From NCBI RefSeq assembly GCF_014805685.1, contig NC_060892.1, positions 16,473,990-16,537,989 on the forward strand: a stretch of DNA of 64,000 nt, written 5' to 3'. Position 1 is the first letter of the stretch. Each line of letters opens with the position of its first letter. Of the stretch, positions 54,095 through 64,000 are shown piece by piece. The DNA is from Silurus meridionalis (taxonomy: Eukaryota; Chordata; Actinopteri; Siluriformes; Siluridae). The position numbers were made by a program, and so were the translations under genes. The notes beneath the pieces are model-generated. The model ran no database searches, was not told the DNA's origin, and saw nothing but the letters and a program-made list of their open reading frames with translations.

Positions 54095-54172
<78 letters not shown>

Positions 54173-57100
54173 CTGCTAATTAAAACGGTCCGTGTGGCAA
54201 CATCAGGACACCAAACAGAACTTTTGCTGTCATTTAAAACAATAACTTTAACAGGAATATTTTGGCTTTGTGCTCTATGCCGAGTTTCACTAATAAAAAA
54301 ATAAAAAAAACACACCTTTGCATAAAGCATCCATATTTTTCCATGCCCATGTTGATTAGAGTATTAAAATCAAAGTATTTATTTAAGGTACATTTACAAC
54401 AGATAAAAAGGAGTTAATTCATGACAATCATGCAATTAATTGTGATGAAATACTTTTTTAGGGCTGTTAATAGATTAATATATATTACATTACACACTGC
54501 ATTCAGTAAGTATTCAGACCTCCTAGAAATGTCATTTTATAAAACTGAAATAGCCTATGTACATAAGTATTCATACTCTTTACTCACTACTTAGTTGAAG
54601 CAAGTCTTTTTGAGTATGGCATGCTTTGCCCACCTGGATTGTGGGATTTTCTGCCATTCTCCATGGCAAATCCTCTCATGCTGGGGCAGGTTGGATGGGG
54701 CTCTCTGTGGACAGCCTGGTTCAGGTCTCTCCAGAGATGTTCAATATGGTTTAGTCAGGGCTCAGGGCACTGACTGGGCCACTTAAGGACATTCAAACAA
54801 TTGTCCCGCAGTCACAATTGTGTTGTCTTGGCTGTCTGCTTAGGGTTATTATCATGTAGGAAGATGTACCTTCAGCCCAGTCTGAGGTCCTGAGCGCTGA
54901 GGAACAGGTTTTATTGAGAATCTCTCTATTTTGCTCCATTTAGCTTTCCCTCAACCCTGACCCGTCTCTCAGTCCCTACTGCAGAAAAACACTCAGCATG
55001 ATGCTGCCACCACCATGCTTCACTGTTGGGGTGTTTTGGGGCAGGTGATGAGCCCAAGTTGGCTTCCATAGGTTTTGCACAGAGGAGATGCTTCCTCTCG
55101 GATTGCACGTACAATTTTTTTTGTGGCCTTCCCCAGATCTGTGCATTGTAACAGGCCTGTCTCTGAGCTCTGCAGGCAGTTCCCTTGACCTCATGGCTTG
55201 GTTTTTTGCACTGATACACATTAGCTGTGAGGCCTTCTATAAAGATGTGTGCCCCTTTCTAAATAATGTACATTTAATAAACCTTTTTTTTTTTTTACAA
55301 GTACACTCCATTCAAGATGTAGAAACATCTCAGCAAAGATACAGAGATTTGGGAGGCACCAAGCCAAGTGTTATTGCAAAGAGACTCAATACTTAGGAAT
55401 GTCTTTTTATTATTATTATTTCCACATTTTTTTTCTTTAAAACATTTAAAGACATTTCTAGAATCTGTTTTCACTTTGTTATTATGGTGTATAATTGTAG
55501 AATAATAATAAAAAAAAAAAAAAATCAGGCTGCATTCTCACAAAATTTAAAAAGTAAAGGAGGTCTGAATACTTTCTGAATGCACTTTATATATGTATAC
55601 CCATCTCTCTCTCACTACTGTTCTCTATTGTATTTTATATTTCTACAGTATAATCAAGAATTTTCAATAATAAAAAGCTGTAACTGCTGGTTGGATTAAA
55701 AAGAAAAAAAAATTATATATATTTTTTTCTTATTTTACTCACCATGAACTTGAGGTGGACTTTCAACCTTCTGGTTTTTTAACCGTTCCATGTGCTCTAC
55801 AGCCTGAAACAACACATACAGTGCATTAATGCATTAAACAATACTTATTTCCTCGGTTTAAGAGGTTTATAAACCATGAAAATCCAAATGAATGTTTATT
55901 CAAATCTTATTTTTTTCTATTTAACTTTTTCTTAAAGTTCAATCTAAATTTTATTTAAAACTAAAATAACATCACTGCCAAATCAAAACCTTTGACATTT
56001 CAGCCATATTATTTATGAAACAGCTCATATTAACAAGCTAATTAGCATATTACACACAGATGTCAAATCAACAATGAGACAGCTACGACGTGAAGTTACA
56101 CGTGTATTACAAAGTTGGATTTCCGTACTTGTTGGAGTTCAAATTTTTGTGCATTGAGCTGCTCCTGCTGTCTCTCCAGCTCCTCTCGTTGCTTCTGCAG
56201 TTCTGATGTTTTTTGTTTCAGATCGTGCTCCTGCCTGACAAGATGTTCCTCAAACTCACGCATCTCCTCTTCTGTGTAAGCCTGGTTCTGCTCCAGAGTC
56301 TATCGTGTGTGATTTTAGAGAAATTAGCTCAACTACTTGGTAATGACGGACGAAATAATTTTATACCACCAATGACCTCCCTCACCTCCCAGCTGTCAGG
56401 TTCCAGGAATTCTTTCTTCTTTGTAGCAATCAAGAACTCATCTAATGATACCAGGCGGTCCTTGTTGGTATCAACCTGTTTCAGATTAAGCAGAAAGAAC
56501 AAACGGATGCAGACAATTTCGATTGGTGGGTCGAGCTCTATGTGGTCTCTGATAAACATCATAGCTTCAGACCAAAGATTTAGAGGAGGAAAATGATTAT
56601 GGTGCACCCGGAAAAAAAAAGTGGTCGTCATAGCAACATTAGAACCAGTTTGAATAATTTGCACCATCAACTATACAATATCAAAATCTTGAACCATTCA
56701 GAATTGTTTAGGGAATGAATGAAACCAGAAATAATATTAACAACTCACCTCATTCATCACGTGTTCTCTCATCCGTAGCCTCTCTTCCTCCATCTCCACC
56801 ATGTCGTCCTCTTCATTTGCAGGATCATAGATTTTCTCCAGCTGTGAGCGCAAGGTTGTTTATTACAATCGCTGTTTTTTTTCCTTCTTGAGGTGTTATA
56901 TGACAGTAAATGTACAGATGTTTACCTCTTTAGTAAACAACGCCTCTAATTCCTGCTCATCAAAAAAGCCGTCTCCATTTGTATCTGGAATACGTGAACA
57001 CAAAAATGATATATATATAAAATTGCATGTGCCTGTTCATGGCCCTGTTCATGTAGTAAAGTTTTTTTTGTACAGAGAAACAGCCCCAAAGCAGAATGAT

Positions 57101-60100
57101 CCTCCTCCATGTTTGACAGTGGGAATGGTGTTCTTGGGGTCATATTCAGCATTTCTCTGCCTCCAAACACGGCCAGTCGAGTTGATGCCAAAAGTTCAAT
57201 TTCACGTTCTCCCAAGCCTTCTCTGCATCATTCAGGTGTTCGTTGGCAAACTTCAGACGGGTCTGTTCAAGTGCATTCATGAGCAGAAAGACCTTTGTGT
57301 GTTACCAATGGTTTTCTTGGTGACTGTGGTCCCAGCTCCCTTGAGATCATTAACAAGCTCCTCCCCTGTGATTCTGGACTGATCCCTCACCTTTCTCAGA
57401 ATCATCCTTTCCCCATGAGCTGAGATTCTGCATGGAGCTCCAGAGTGAGGGAGACTGACTTATCTTGTATTTCTTTTATTCTCGATTTATCGTGCCAACA
57501 GTGGTCTCTTTCTAACCAAGCTTCTTGCTGATGGTCTTGTAGCCCATTCCAGCCTTGTGCAGGTCTACAGTCTTGGTTTTGCACATGGTGGTGGAGAGGA
57601 TTGAAGGGAAGAGGTTGATCCTGTGACGGGTGTCTTTTATACACATAATGAGTTGATAGAAGTTCTTTATACAGCTACAGGACTAATTTGGGTGGGTGGG
57701 AGTCAGAATTCTTGCTGCTTGGTACAGGATCAAATACAAACGAATTTATAACCTTTCTTTAAAGTTTTTTTATATGGAATTTTTTTAAATATTCTGTCTC
57801 TCATTGTTAAAATAAACCTACAATAAAAAATCTAAATTATTACCCCTACTCTGTGTGTGTGTGTGTATATATAATGTGTGTGAGAGAGAGATTTTATTAC
57901 GTTAATCTGTATTTAATGATTCAGTGACAACTAAAACATTACCATGAAGGTTGAAGAATGTTTTAGGGTCAAAATCATCTGGGTCGAGACCGTCTGCCTC
58001 CTCCCACACCTCTTTCAGCTGATTCTGACTGCCCTAAAAAAAAAAAAAAAAAAAAAAAACTTAACTGGAAATCTCAAATGTCTTAGAAATAGTGTAAATA
58101 GAGAAATAGGTGATTAAACATACAGGGTGATTAATTTTTGGATGATCAGCATGTTTCTTCTTCATCTCTTCATAATGCTGCTGTTCTTTCTTCCTGTTCT
58201 CCTCGTCCAGGGTCTTCAGGTGCTCGCGGCGCTCGTGCTCCTTCATCATTTCGTACTTCTTGAACTCTTCATGACGTTCTTTGTCATAATTCTCCAAATC
58301 ATTTGTAGCCTGGACAGAAGCATGTACAAACTATCTTACAAAGGTGAGTACACCTCTCACATTTCACCAACCTTTTTAGTGCATTTTCTCAAGGGTCAAT
58401 ATTATAAAAATAAAACTTGGATATATTTCAGAGTAGTCAGTGTGCAGCTTGTATAGTAGTACAGATTTACTGTACTGTATTAGAAATAACTCACCATACA
58501 GCCATTATTGTAAAATTAGCTGGCAACAAAAGTCAGTAGACCCTAAGTGAACATGTCAAAACTGTGTTCTGAGCGTCAATATTTAGTGTGAGCAGCATTG
58601 CTATCCAGCACTGCCATAATCCTCCTGTGCATGTAATTCACCAGAAATGCACAGGGATCCCAGATGTTGCTTTTTATCCTCTTCCACTACTCCATAATGA
58701 CATCAAAGAACTGCTGGCTGTTAGACACATGGCACTTCTCTGCTTCTGTGACTATTCCGCTTCAGAATATCACAGAACATGTTGGAATCCATGTTTCAAT
58801 CAATGAACAGCAGCTCCCCAGTACCAGCAGCATTCATGCAGCCACAGACCAAGAGACAATTTTCCAGGGAATCGACACATAAACTCGACATCATCTGAGC
58901 CAAACAAGTTTATCTTAGTCTCATCAGACCACAGGACATGGCTCCAGTAATTCATGCTCTTGTACAGGTTGTCTCCAGCAAACTTTTTGCAGGCTTTCTT
59001 GTGAGCCAGCTTCAGAAGAGACTTCATTCTGAGAAGACGGCATGCAGACCGTCTTTTTGCAGTGTGTGGTGTATGTTCTGAGCACTTGACAAACGGACCT
59101 TCCGCTTCTGCAAACTCTAAAGCAATGCTGCAGCACCCGTGTCTGTTTTTTGAAGTCAGATTCTGCACCTGACGCACAGCACAAGGACTCAACTTCTTTG
59201 ATGGACCCTTGCGATGTCTGTTCCGAGTGGAACCCGTGTTGGAAAACCTCTGTATGACCCTGACCACTGCACTGTTACTCAGTTTCAGGGTGATACTGAT
59301 CATCTTATAGCCTCGGCCTCTTTATGGAGAGCAACAATTCTAATTCTCAAATCTTCAGAGAATCTTTGCCATGAGGTGCCATGTTGAACATCCAGTGGTT
59401 AGTATGAGAGATTGTACTCAAAACACCAAAATGTAACTGCTCTAATACACGATACACAAATTAGAATGTTGCTTTCAAGTAGACAAAAACATCAGCATGA
59501 TGAATAGGAAATGTGGCTTTGCATAGTTACACAATGTACAGCTGTAATCTCTTAGGGTGTACTTAGTTTTGTTGCCAGTTATTTTGTAATGGCTGTATGT
59601 TGAGTTATTTTCAGGACAGTAAATCTGCACTGCTGCACACTGACTACTCTAAAATATATCCAAGTTTCATTTCTATTGTATTGTCCCTTGAGATGATCTA
59701 AAACGATTCCTTAATCGGGTGTACTCACTTTTGTGAGATACTGTATGTCATCTCCCATTATTTTTTGTAATGTATGCTTTTATAGGGCTGGGTGATATGG
59801 TGAAAATATATAAGAATGTATACTTAAGAACTTTTTTATTTTAGGATTTGCATCAATGATACATTAATTTGTTAAAATGACAAAATTGTATAGTAAAACA
59901 TTCAGGAATAACCTTATAAGAGACCCATACACAGTTCAGCAAAAATGATCGACTTACTGATTTAATGAGTCGGTCCAGATCTTCCACCTCAAACGTGTGA
60001 GGGTTCATGTGGTTCAGATATTCAAACTGCTTCAATAAAGCCTGATGGTCCACAGCCACATCTGCACAAACACACAGGGTAGAAATATTCAAATCAATTT

Positions 60101-60394
60101 CCATGTAAATCTACTGTTACCATCCCAGATCACTGACTCAGACCTGTAGAGTCAATGTTGATGTATGCTGCTCATGTGATGCTTATCTACAGTCTATCAC
60201 ACATTTAATAGTAAAAGAGGGTGCTGGGTTTACTGCAGATGCTGTCAGTGGTCATTTTTTGTTTGATGCTGCTTGCTAAACTTGGAGATCAAAGAGGAAG
60301 TCATCCCAACTCCCCACAAGCACCCCCTCCCCCCTCCCCAAACCACTACATTGAATTTCTCATCGCTTTCTGTCTGCTGTAAACACAGTTTTAT

Positions 60395-60480
<86 letters not shown>

Positions 60481-61723
60481 AAATGAATGAACAAACTCGC
60501 ATTTCACATCTACTTTATTATCACTGTGTCTTTATTATCACTGTGCATACCGTTCCCTCCTACGATGTCCTGCTTGGCTTTGATGAGCGCCCTCAGTCGA
60601 CTCACTTCTTGCCTTTTTAACTCGTCCAGCTTCGTCCTGACATGGTGGCTCACAAAGTCCAGCTCTTTAGCCAGTTTCCCTTGCTGCAAACACGAAATAG
60701 GTCCAAATTATTAGCCGACATACAACACAATACTTATAATGCCTTATAACAAAACAAAATAAACATACCTTTATATCCTCCATGTCTGTGTTGTGCAGCT
60801 TTTCTCTAAAATGCTGGTCTTTTTCGAGGAAATCAATAACTTCCCTGAGATAGCGGTCATAATGCAGTCCAGTGTCCTTTAAAAAAAAAAAGAAAATAAA
60901 AAAAGAGAAACTTTAAAAAAAAAAATAGAAAAGTATTTTATACCAGAAAACACATTTTTTCCCATGTTCACGGTTTGCAATTACAAAATTAATGACCGTG
61001 TAAAAGACGCACTTTATTTGCCGAGTAAACATTTTTATGTACTTTGTATGCTTCAGCTCTGTGTAAATACTTTTACCTGCTGTCTTGAGCGCAAATAATT
61101 CTTATGTATTACTTTAGATGCGGATCAGGGGTGAAGACGATTTCCAAAGAAGTACATCTTGTTGTTGCGACTTTGTTTCCAAAACCTCTTGAAGCACTTC
61201 AGAAATATTTTTTACAAATCTAAAAAAACCAATGATCCACAATAGCACGTGTTCACGTGTTCGCGTATAAATCATACCTAGAGAGAGAGATGTAGCAGTG
61301 CTGTGGGGTTTCAGTCTATGTCTGTCTAAATGTTTTTCTCTCTCCATATGTATAAAAAAGGACATGTTTCATCTTTCACGTTTATACCACTCTTATGACC
61401 CCAAACCCCCAGTGTGTGAGATGTCGCAGGTGATGTAATCACAGGCACTAATCCTGTATAAATAACAAGAACACAACTTAACCGAACAACCCACACATCA
61501 AACCCCTCAATCTCTACTTACATCATGCACATTAGAGCTTAAATTGATTTTATTTCTTTTTTGCTTTTAAAACAGCACCACTCACCACACTCTGAGGCGA
61601 TTCTTCTACCTTTGCTTCTGGAACCGTGACTTTAGTTTTATCTACACTAATAGGCACTGCCTGGGAACTGAACAGCAGGCTGGAGAGCACAAGGCAAGAG
61701 GTGAGAGCTTTTATCCATGACAT
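53125..61723 (-). CDS. nucb2: Nucleobindin-2 / nesfatin-1 precursor, 12 coding exons, 469 aa
   Basis: Coding exons, in transcript order on the minus strand: 61723-61586, 60876-60769, 60683-60551, 60061-59958, 58309-58124, 58033-57943, 56984-56926, 56841-56749, 56475-56386, 56299-56129, 55803-55743 and 53300-53125. All junctions are GT-AG and phases close. Seen: signal peptide 1-22 ending SSQA; mature start [10 protein letters not shown]; nesfatin-1 segment 23-104 followed by the dibasic site KR at 105-106; a basic helical region at about 166-220 ([18 protein letters not shown]); EF-hand loops at 254-265 ([12 protein letters not shown]) and 306-317 ([12 protein letters not shown]), the second with Arg where Gly is usual, as in other nucleobindins; a coiled coil at 335-400; and a Pro/Gln/His-rich tail at about 405-469. 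Human NUCB2 has 420 residues, so the extra length is mainly in this tail. Known role: Golgi/ER and secreted Ca2+ binding, source of the satiety peptide nesfatin-1. The start is firm: an in-frame TAA lies upstream in the leader exon and the spliced context is GCCAAAATG. The mature N-terminus looks like nucb2a, but paralog choice is a guess. Confidence 0.96.
53437..53655. repeat. Interspersed fish repeat (copy 2), in last nucb2 intron
   Basis: It starts like the copy at 12455 and continues further, with CCCTGATGAGCAGCCATGGT, GAGGAAGAAACCTTTAGAGG and AACCCATCATTTGGGTGAT. The small open frame 53475-53678 is part of this repeat, not a gene. Confidence 0.75.
53926..53968. repeat. (AT)n-(CA)n microsatellite
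   Basis: AT units then CA units, preceded by (TTTA)n from 53905. A larger AT-CA copy is at 54097-54172. Both lie in the last nucb2 intron. Confidence 0.95.
53975..54480. repeat. Fragments of a hAT-like repeat around AT/CA microsatellites in last nucb2 intron
   Basis: Two pieces begin or end with TAGGGCTGT(C/T) (53977 and 54458) beside ATTAATGCAGTGCG and AATTAATTGTGATG. This is the text of a repeat widespread in fish. The middle holds an AT/CA microsatellite (54097-54172) and unassigned sequence. Confidence 0.5.
54493..55587 (-). mobile_element. Tc1-like transposon, internally deleted, in last nucb2 intron
   Basis: Inverted ends CACACTGCATTCAGTAAGTA (left) and AAGTGCATTCAGAAAGTATT (right, inverted), both continuing TTCAGACCTCC, with TA on each side. 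The minus-strand reading of 55221-54926 shows the transposase start region ([16 protein letters not shown]...HRSGEGHKK) fused directly to a region before the second catalytic Asp ([14 protein letters not shown]), so most of the DNA-binding domain and the first Asp are missing. The C-terminal part is recognisable near 54620-54780, where the plus strand is antisense to the final SPDLNPIE-type block. Confidence 0.85.
57060..57850 (-). mobile_element. Tc1-like transposon fragment in nucb2 intron
   Basis: Read on the minus strand, 57600-57480 matches the N-terminal helix-turn-helix of a common fish Tc1 family ([19 protein letters not shown]), and 57260-57080 matches the catalytic middle ([10 protein letters not shown].., then [11 protein letters not shown]). 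The 5' side ends in the family's usual terminal sequence (GAATTCTTGCTGCTTGGTAC region, AATAAACCTACAATAAAAAA). Frameshifts join the pieces, and the 3' half with the DPK and NPIE motifs is absent. Edges are approximate. Confidence 0.75.
58327..59743 (-). mobile_element. Tc1-like transposon, defective, in nucb2 intron next to exon 6 (58309-58124)
   Basis: TA target duplications flank it (58325-58326 and 59744-59745). The inverted ends begin CAAACTATCTTACAAAGGTG and CAGTATCTCACAAAAGTGAG and extend over 200 bases (both contain GCACACTGACTACTCT). The minus strand encodes transposase remnants: the segment 59303-58800 includes NHWSHV-type sequence with the first catalytic Asp ([12 protein letters not shown]) and a terminal GAAVH block. 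The middle, with the second Asp and the Glu, is deleted, and stops and frameshifts occur. About 1.4 kb long and not autonomous. Its edge is only 14 bases from the exon 6 acceptor AG. Confidence 0.88.
60397..60478. repeat. (GA)n microsatellite in nucb2 intron
   Basis: About 41 GA units, in the intron between nucb2 exons 60683-60551 and 60061-59958. Confidence 0.98.
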
Positions 61724-62209
61724 CTGGAATAATAATAAAAAAAAAGTATATATTAGTTAGTGAACTGCTGTTTCATAATATGGTTAATGTTTAAACAGTA
61801 ACAGCTGCTTCTATTTGTGTTAGCCTACTACACGGGTTAAAGCTTCCCAAATGATGTAGAAACCTCAAAACCGAAAAAAAGATGGCTTATTTATTTTTAA
61901 AGATTGACTAATACGTGAGCCAACCGCATTTTGACACGTGTATAAACTCCTAAGTGCTGAAATGAGCTCACAAACATGGTACCGAATCCAGCACACTTCT
62001 GTACTCATTAAAGCGTGAGTATAAGGAAATCCCATAATGGCACTGTTGCCATGAGTACTGATTAGTACGCTAGGGTGAGTAGTGCAGTACGGGTTAGCCG
62101 TACAGAGCTGTACCTTATCGGTTTACCAGATTAGCTCGTCAACCGGGAGCCACAATGACGGCGAATATCAACCCGAGCGCCCAGACAAACAGGCGCTTTA
62201 AACACTTAC

Positions 62210-62335
62210 TTTGGCTGTTTCCGCGGAGAGGAGTTATATCCGACGTCTTCTTTTATGTTTTATCTTCTTTTGTCGCAGTTCCTCGCAGGTGCTGCTTTCA
62301 TCACAGCTGAACTCCTTCTTCCTCACTGTCTCGTC
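62210..62335 (-). promoter_or_regulatory. nucb2: Probable non-coding first exon and promoter side of nucb2
   Basis: On the minus strand a consensus donor, GCCAAA|GTAAGT, lies at 62210/62209. It pairs with the acceptor TTATTCCAG immediately before the start codon at 61723. The spliced leader carries an in-frame TAA eight codons before the ATG. The block 62150-62460 is less AT-rich than its surroundings. Exon length and transcription start are not visible. Confidence 0.55.
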
Positions 62336-62546
62336 ATCACTACATTAAAACAAGCCCATTTCCCCAGTCCGTTAAACGGGGGAGGGGCGGGGCTACAGAC
62401 ACACTCAGGCTGAAACACCGCTCTAGGGGGAAAAAAAATCAGAGCGACACCCACCGGCCGGTTATCGCCACTACAAGGCCCACACCAGGCACCTGATTCC
62501 ACACACTCAGCGGCCATTTTGTTTTAGTGATGCTAAAATTCAATGT

Positions 62547-62549
62547 ACT

Positions 62550-62597
<48 letters not shown>
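62547..62597. repeat. (TTTA)n microsatellite upstream of nucb2
   Basis: About 12 TTTA units, roughly 200 bases upstream of the nucb2 leader exon. Confidence 0.97.
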
Positions 62598-62599
62598 AA

Positions 62600-64000
62600 T
62601 AAAAGATGCAATCATATATGTTATATACCAAGTAGCAATAATAAGGGTTCTATTATTTGGAGTGACTTAAAAAATGTACAGGCCCCTTTACATACAGTAG
62701 GTCCTTTAAGACAACAAGGAAAAGGGTTAAAGAGGCGTACTTATACTATATTTACTTGTGTGTATAAAACATTTAGCCGGAAAAAAGGCAAGAATATACA
62801 TCTTAAAGCCAAGAATTGCATCTTTATCCCAAGACGATAGCGATATAAATTAAAAATTTTACGTTTTGCGCAGTAGGCAAACATAGCAGATTATATGTTG
62901 TGCGATATGTTGGGATGCTGACGGGATGTACACATTGTGAGATGCCTTACTCTCACCAGCGGTTGACTGGTGTTAGAAGGCGTATTTCTTTCTGCATGTT
63001 CGGTGTTACAAAGCCCAATTTTAGCTCTTGTCTCTCTCCTTTTTATTGCCATCCCTAGACACTGAAACAGAGCACACCCTCCACTCGCAAAACAGCAATC
63101 GTCCATGCGCCCACTGCCATATCCATATATACTGTAAATATATGTATACTGTACTGTAAGTTGCTGTTTTGCTAAATTATGTACTGTAATTTAAATTATT
63201 AACAAATTGCAGTATACTACCCAATGCTGATCACCATTCTTTAAGACTACTGGGTATGCCATGTCTCAACTTTCGATGTTACAATGGGGTCATCGAAGTG
63301 CATCTACATCGTAACTCTGGGAATGCCTGTATACCACAAAAAATGTCAAGCAGTTTGGGATGTGTCAGATAGGAAGCACTAAGATCCATTAGTCTTTTTT
63401 CTTCTTGCTTATGCAACTCTTTCTCACGTGCTTGGCGTAACAGCATGTTGTTTTGTTTGAGGTATTAATAGTTTAATGTGAGCCCACAGCATCATGGATT
63501 AATTTATTGTTTTTTCTTAATCATGCACACACTCAAGCTAAAACATATCTATATCTGTCAGTGAATAAAAACAGTGTCGAACACCCCACCATTATGAAAT
63601 ACATTAAAATAAATTTAGTTGGAATCTATTTCTTTCTTTCTTTTTTGTTTTTTGTTTTTAAAAGGCAATTCTGACAGTAAACATGCTCCAACTAGCCTAA
63701 ATATTAATTCATATATTAAAATAATGTCTTATTTGTTTGTTTTACAATCTGTGCAGAGTACAGTACTCTATGAATTTGCTTCTAATATGGAGATAAAGTC
63801 CATTTCTATAGCAGGAAATTAGAACATTTATGATGATTAACAGCAAAGATGCCAATGTAAGTCCAGTACCAGTCCTGTTTACAGGGCCCAAATTTCTCAT
63901 AATATAATTATGTAAATGCTACAGAAAAACAGCTTTTTTGTATGTTGAGATCACAAGAAAACAAGAAAGAAAGAAAAATGCTTAGCCTTAGGGGTCCCGT
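62600..64000. other. Sequence upstream of nucb2, no gene seen
   Basis: Apart from a possible transposon end at 63235-63329, no exon, RNA gene or clear repeat was recognised up to the window edge. Confidence 0.5.
63235..63329. mobile_element. Possible end of a Tigger-like MITE
   Basis: Read inverted from 63329 it begins CAGGCATTCCCAGAGTTACG next to TA, then ATGCACTTCGATGACCCC. This resembles a terminal repeat. The partner end was not found. Confidence 0.35.

Noticed and set aside
56888..57382. 164-codon plus-strand frame within nucb2
   Set aside because: Antisense to an EF-hand exon of nucb2 and to a Tc1-like fragment.

Overview
The window reads as nuclear genomic DNA of a ray-finned (teleost) fish. 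It is AT-rich and non-coding over most of its length. It is full of dinucleotide and tetranucleotide microsatellites, several Tc1-like transposons with clear inverted repeats, a tRNA-derived SINE and small non-autonomous DNA elements. Two vertebrate genes could be rebuilt exon by exon with consensus splice sites and continuous reading frames. The repeat types would suit a catfish or a related otophysan, but that is a weak inference and no species is named.

Layout. Bases 1 to about 41,600 contain no exon I can support. This stretch holds microsatellites, a tRNA-type SINE (about 13.9 kb), a Tigger-like MITE (14.4 kb), two defective Tc1-like elements (20.4 and 33.8 kb), a hAT-like MITE (23.2 kb), a non-autonomous TIR element (31.8 kb), an unusual set of inverted blocks (26.9-28.1 kb) and a dense 2-kb cluster of simple repeats (39.1-41.1 kb). 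About 41.8-42.3 kb is CpG-rich and is the likely promoter and leader exon of caprin1. caprin1 (+ strand) has 18 coding exons between 42,583 and 52,039 and encodes 714 residues. A second 3' end in its last intron would give a 701-residue form. nucb2 (- strand) has 12 coding exons between 61,723 and 53,125 and encodes 469 residues, including the nesfatin-1 segment, two EF hands and coiled coils. Its non-coding first exon lies near 62.2-62.3 kb. The two genes are tail to tail with 1,085 bases between stop codons. The nucb2 introns carry three defective Tc1-like insertions. Bases 62.5-64.0 kb hold a TTTA repeat and a possible transposon end, with no exon recognised.

Roles. Caprin1 is a cytoplasmic RNA-binding and stress-granule protein, partner of G3BP and FMRP/FXR proteins. 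Nucleobindin-2 is a Golgi and secretory-pathway calcium-binding protein and the precursor of nesfatin-1. Nothing suggests a functional link between them beyond being neighbours. I did not find a new biological system. The more unusual observations are the splice-site neighbourhood supplied by a transposon in nucb2, a near-perfect hairpin in a caprin1 intron, the alternative caprin1 C-terminus, a possible overlapping uORF and N-terminal extension in the caprin1 leader, and the inverted blocks at 27-28 kb.
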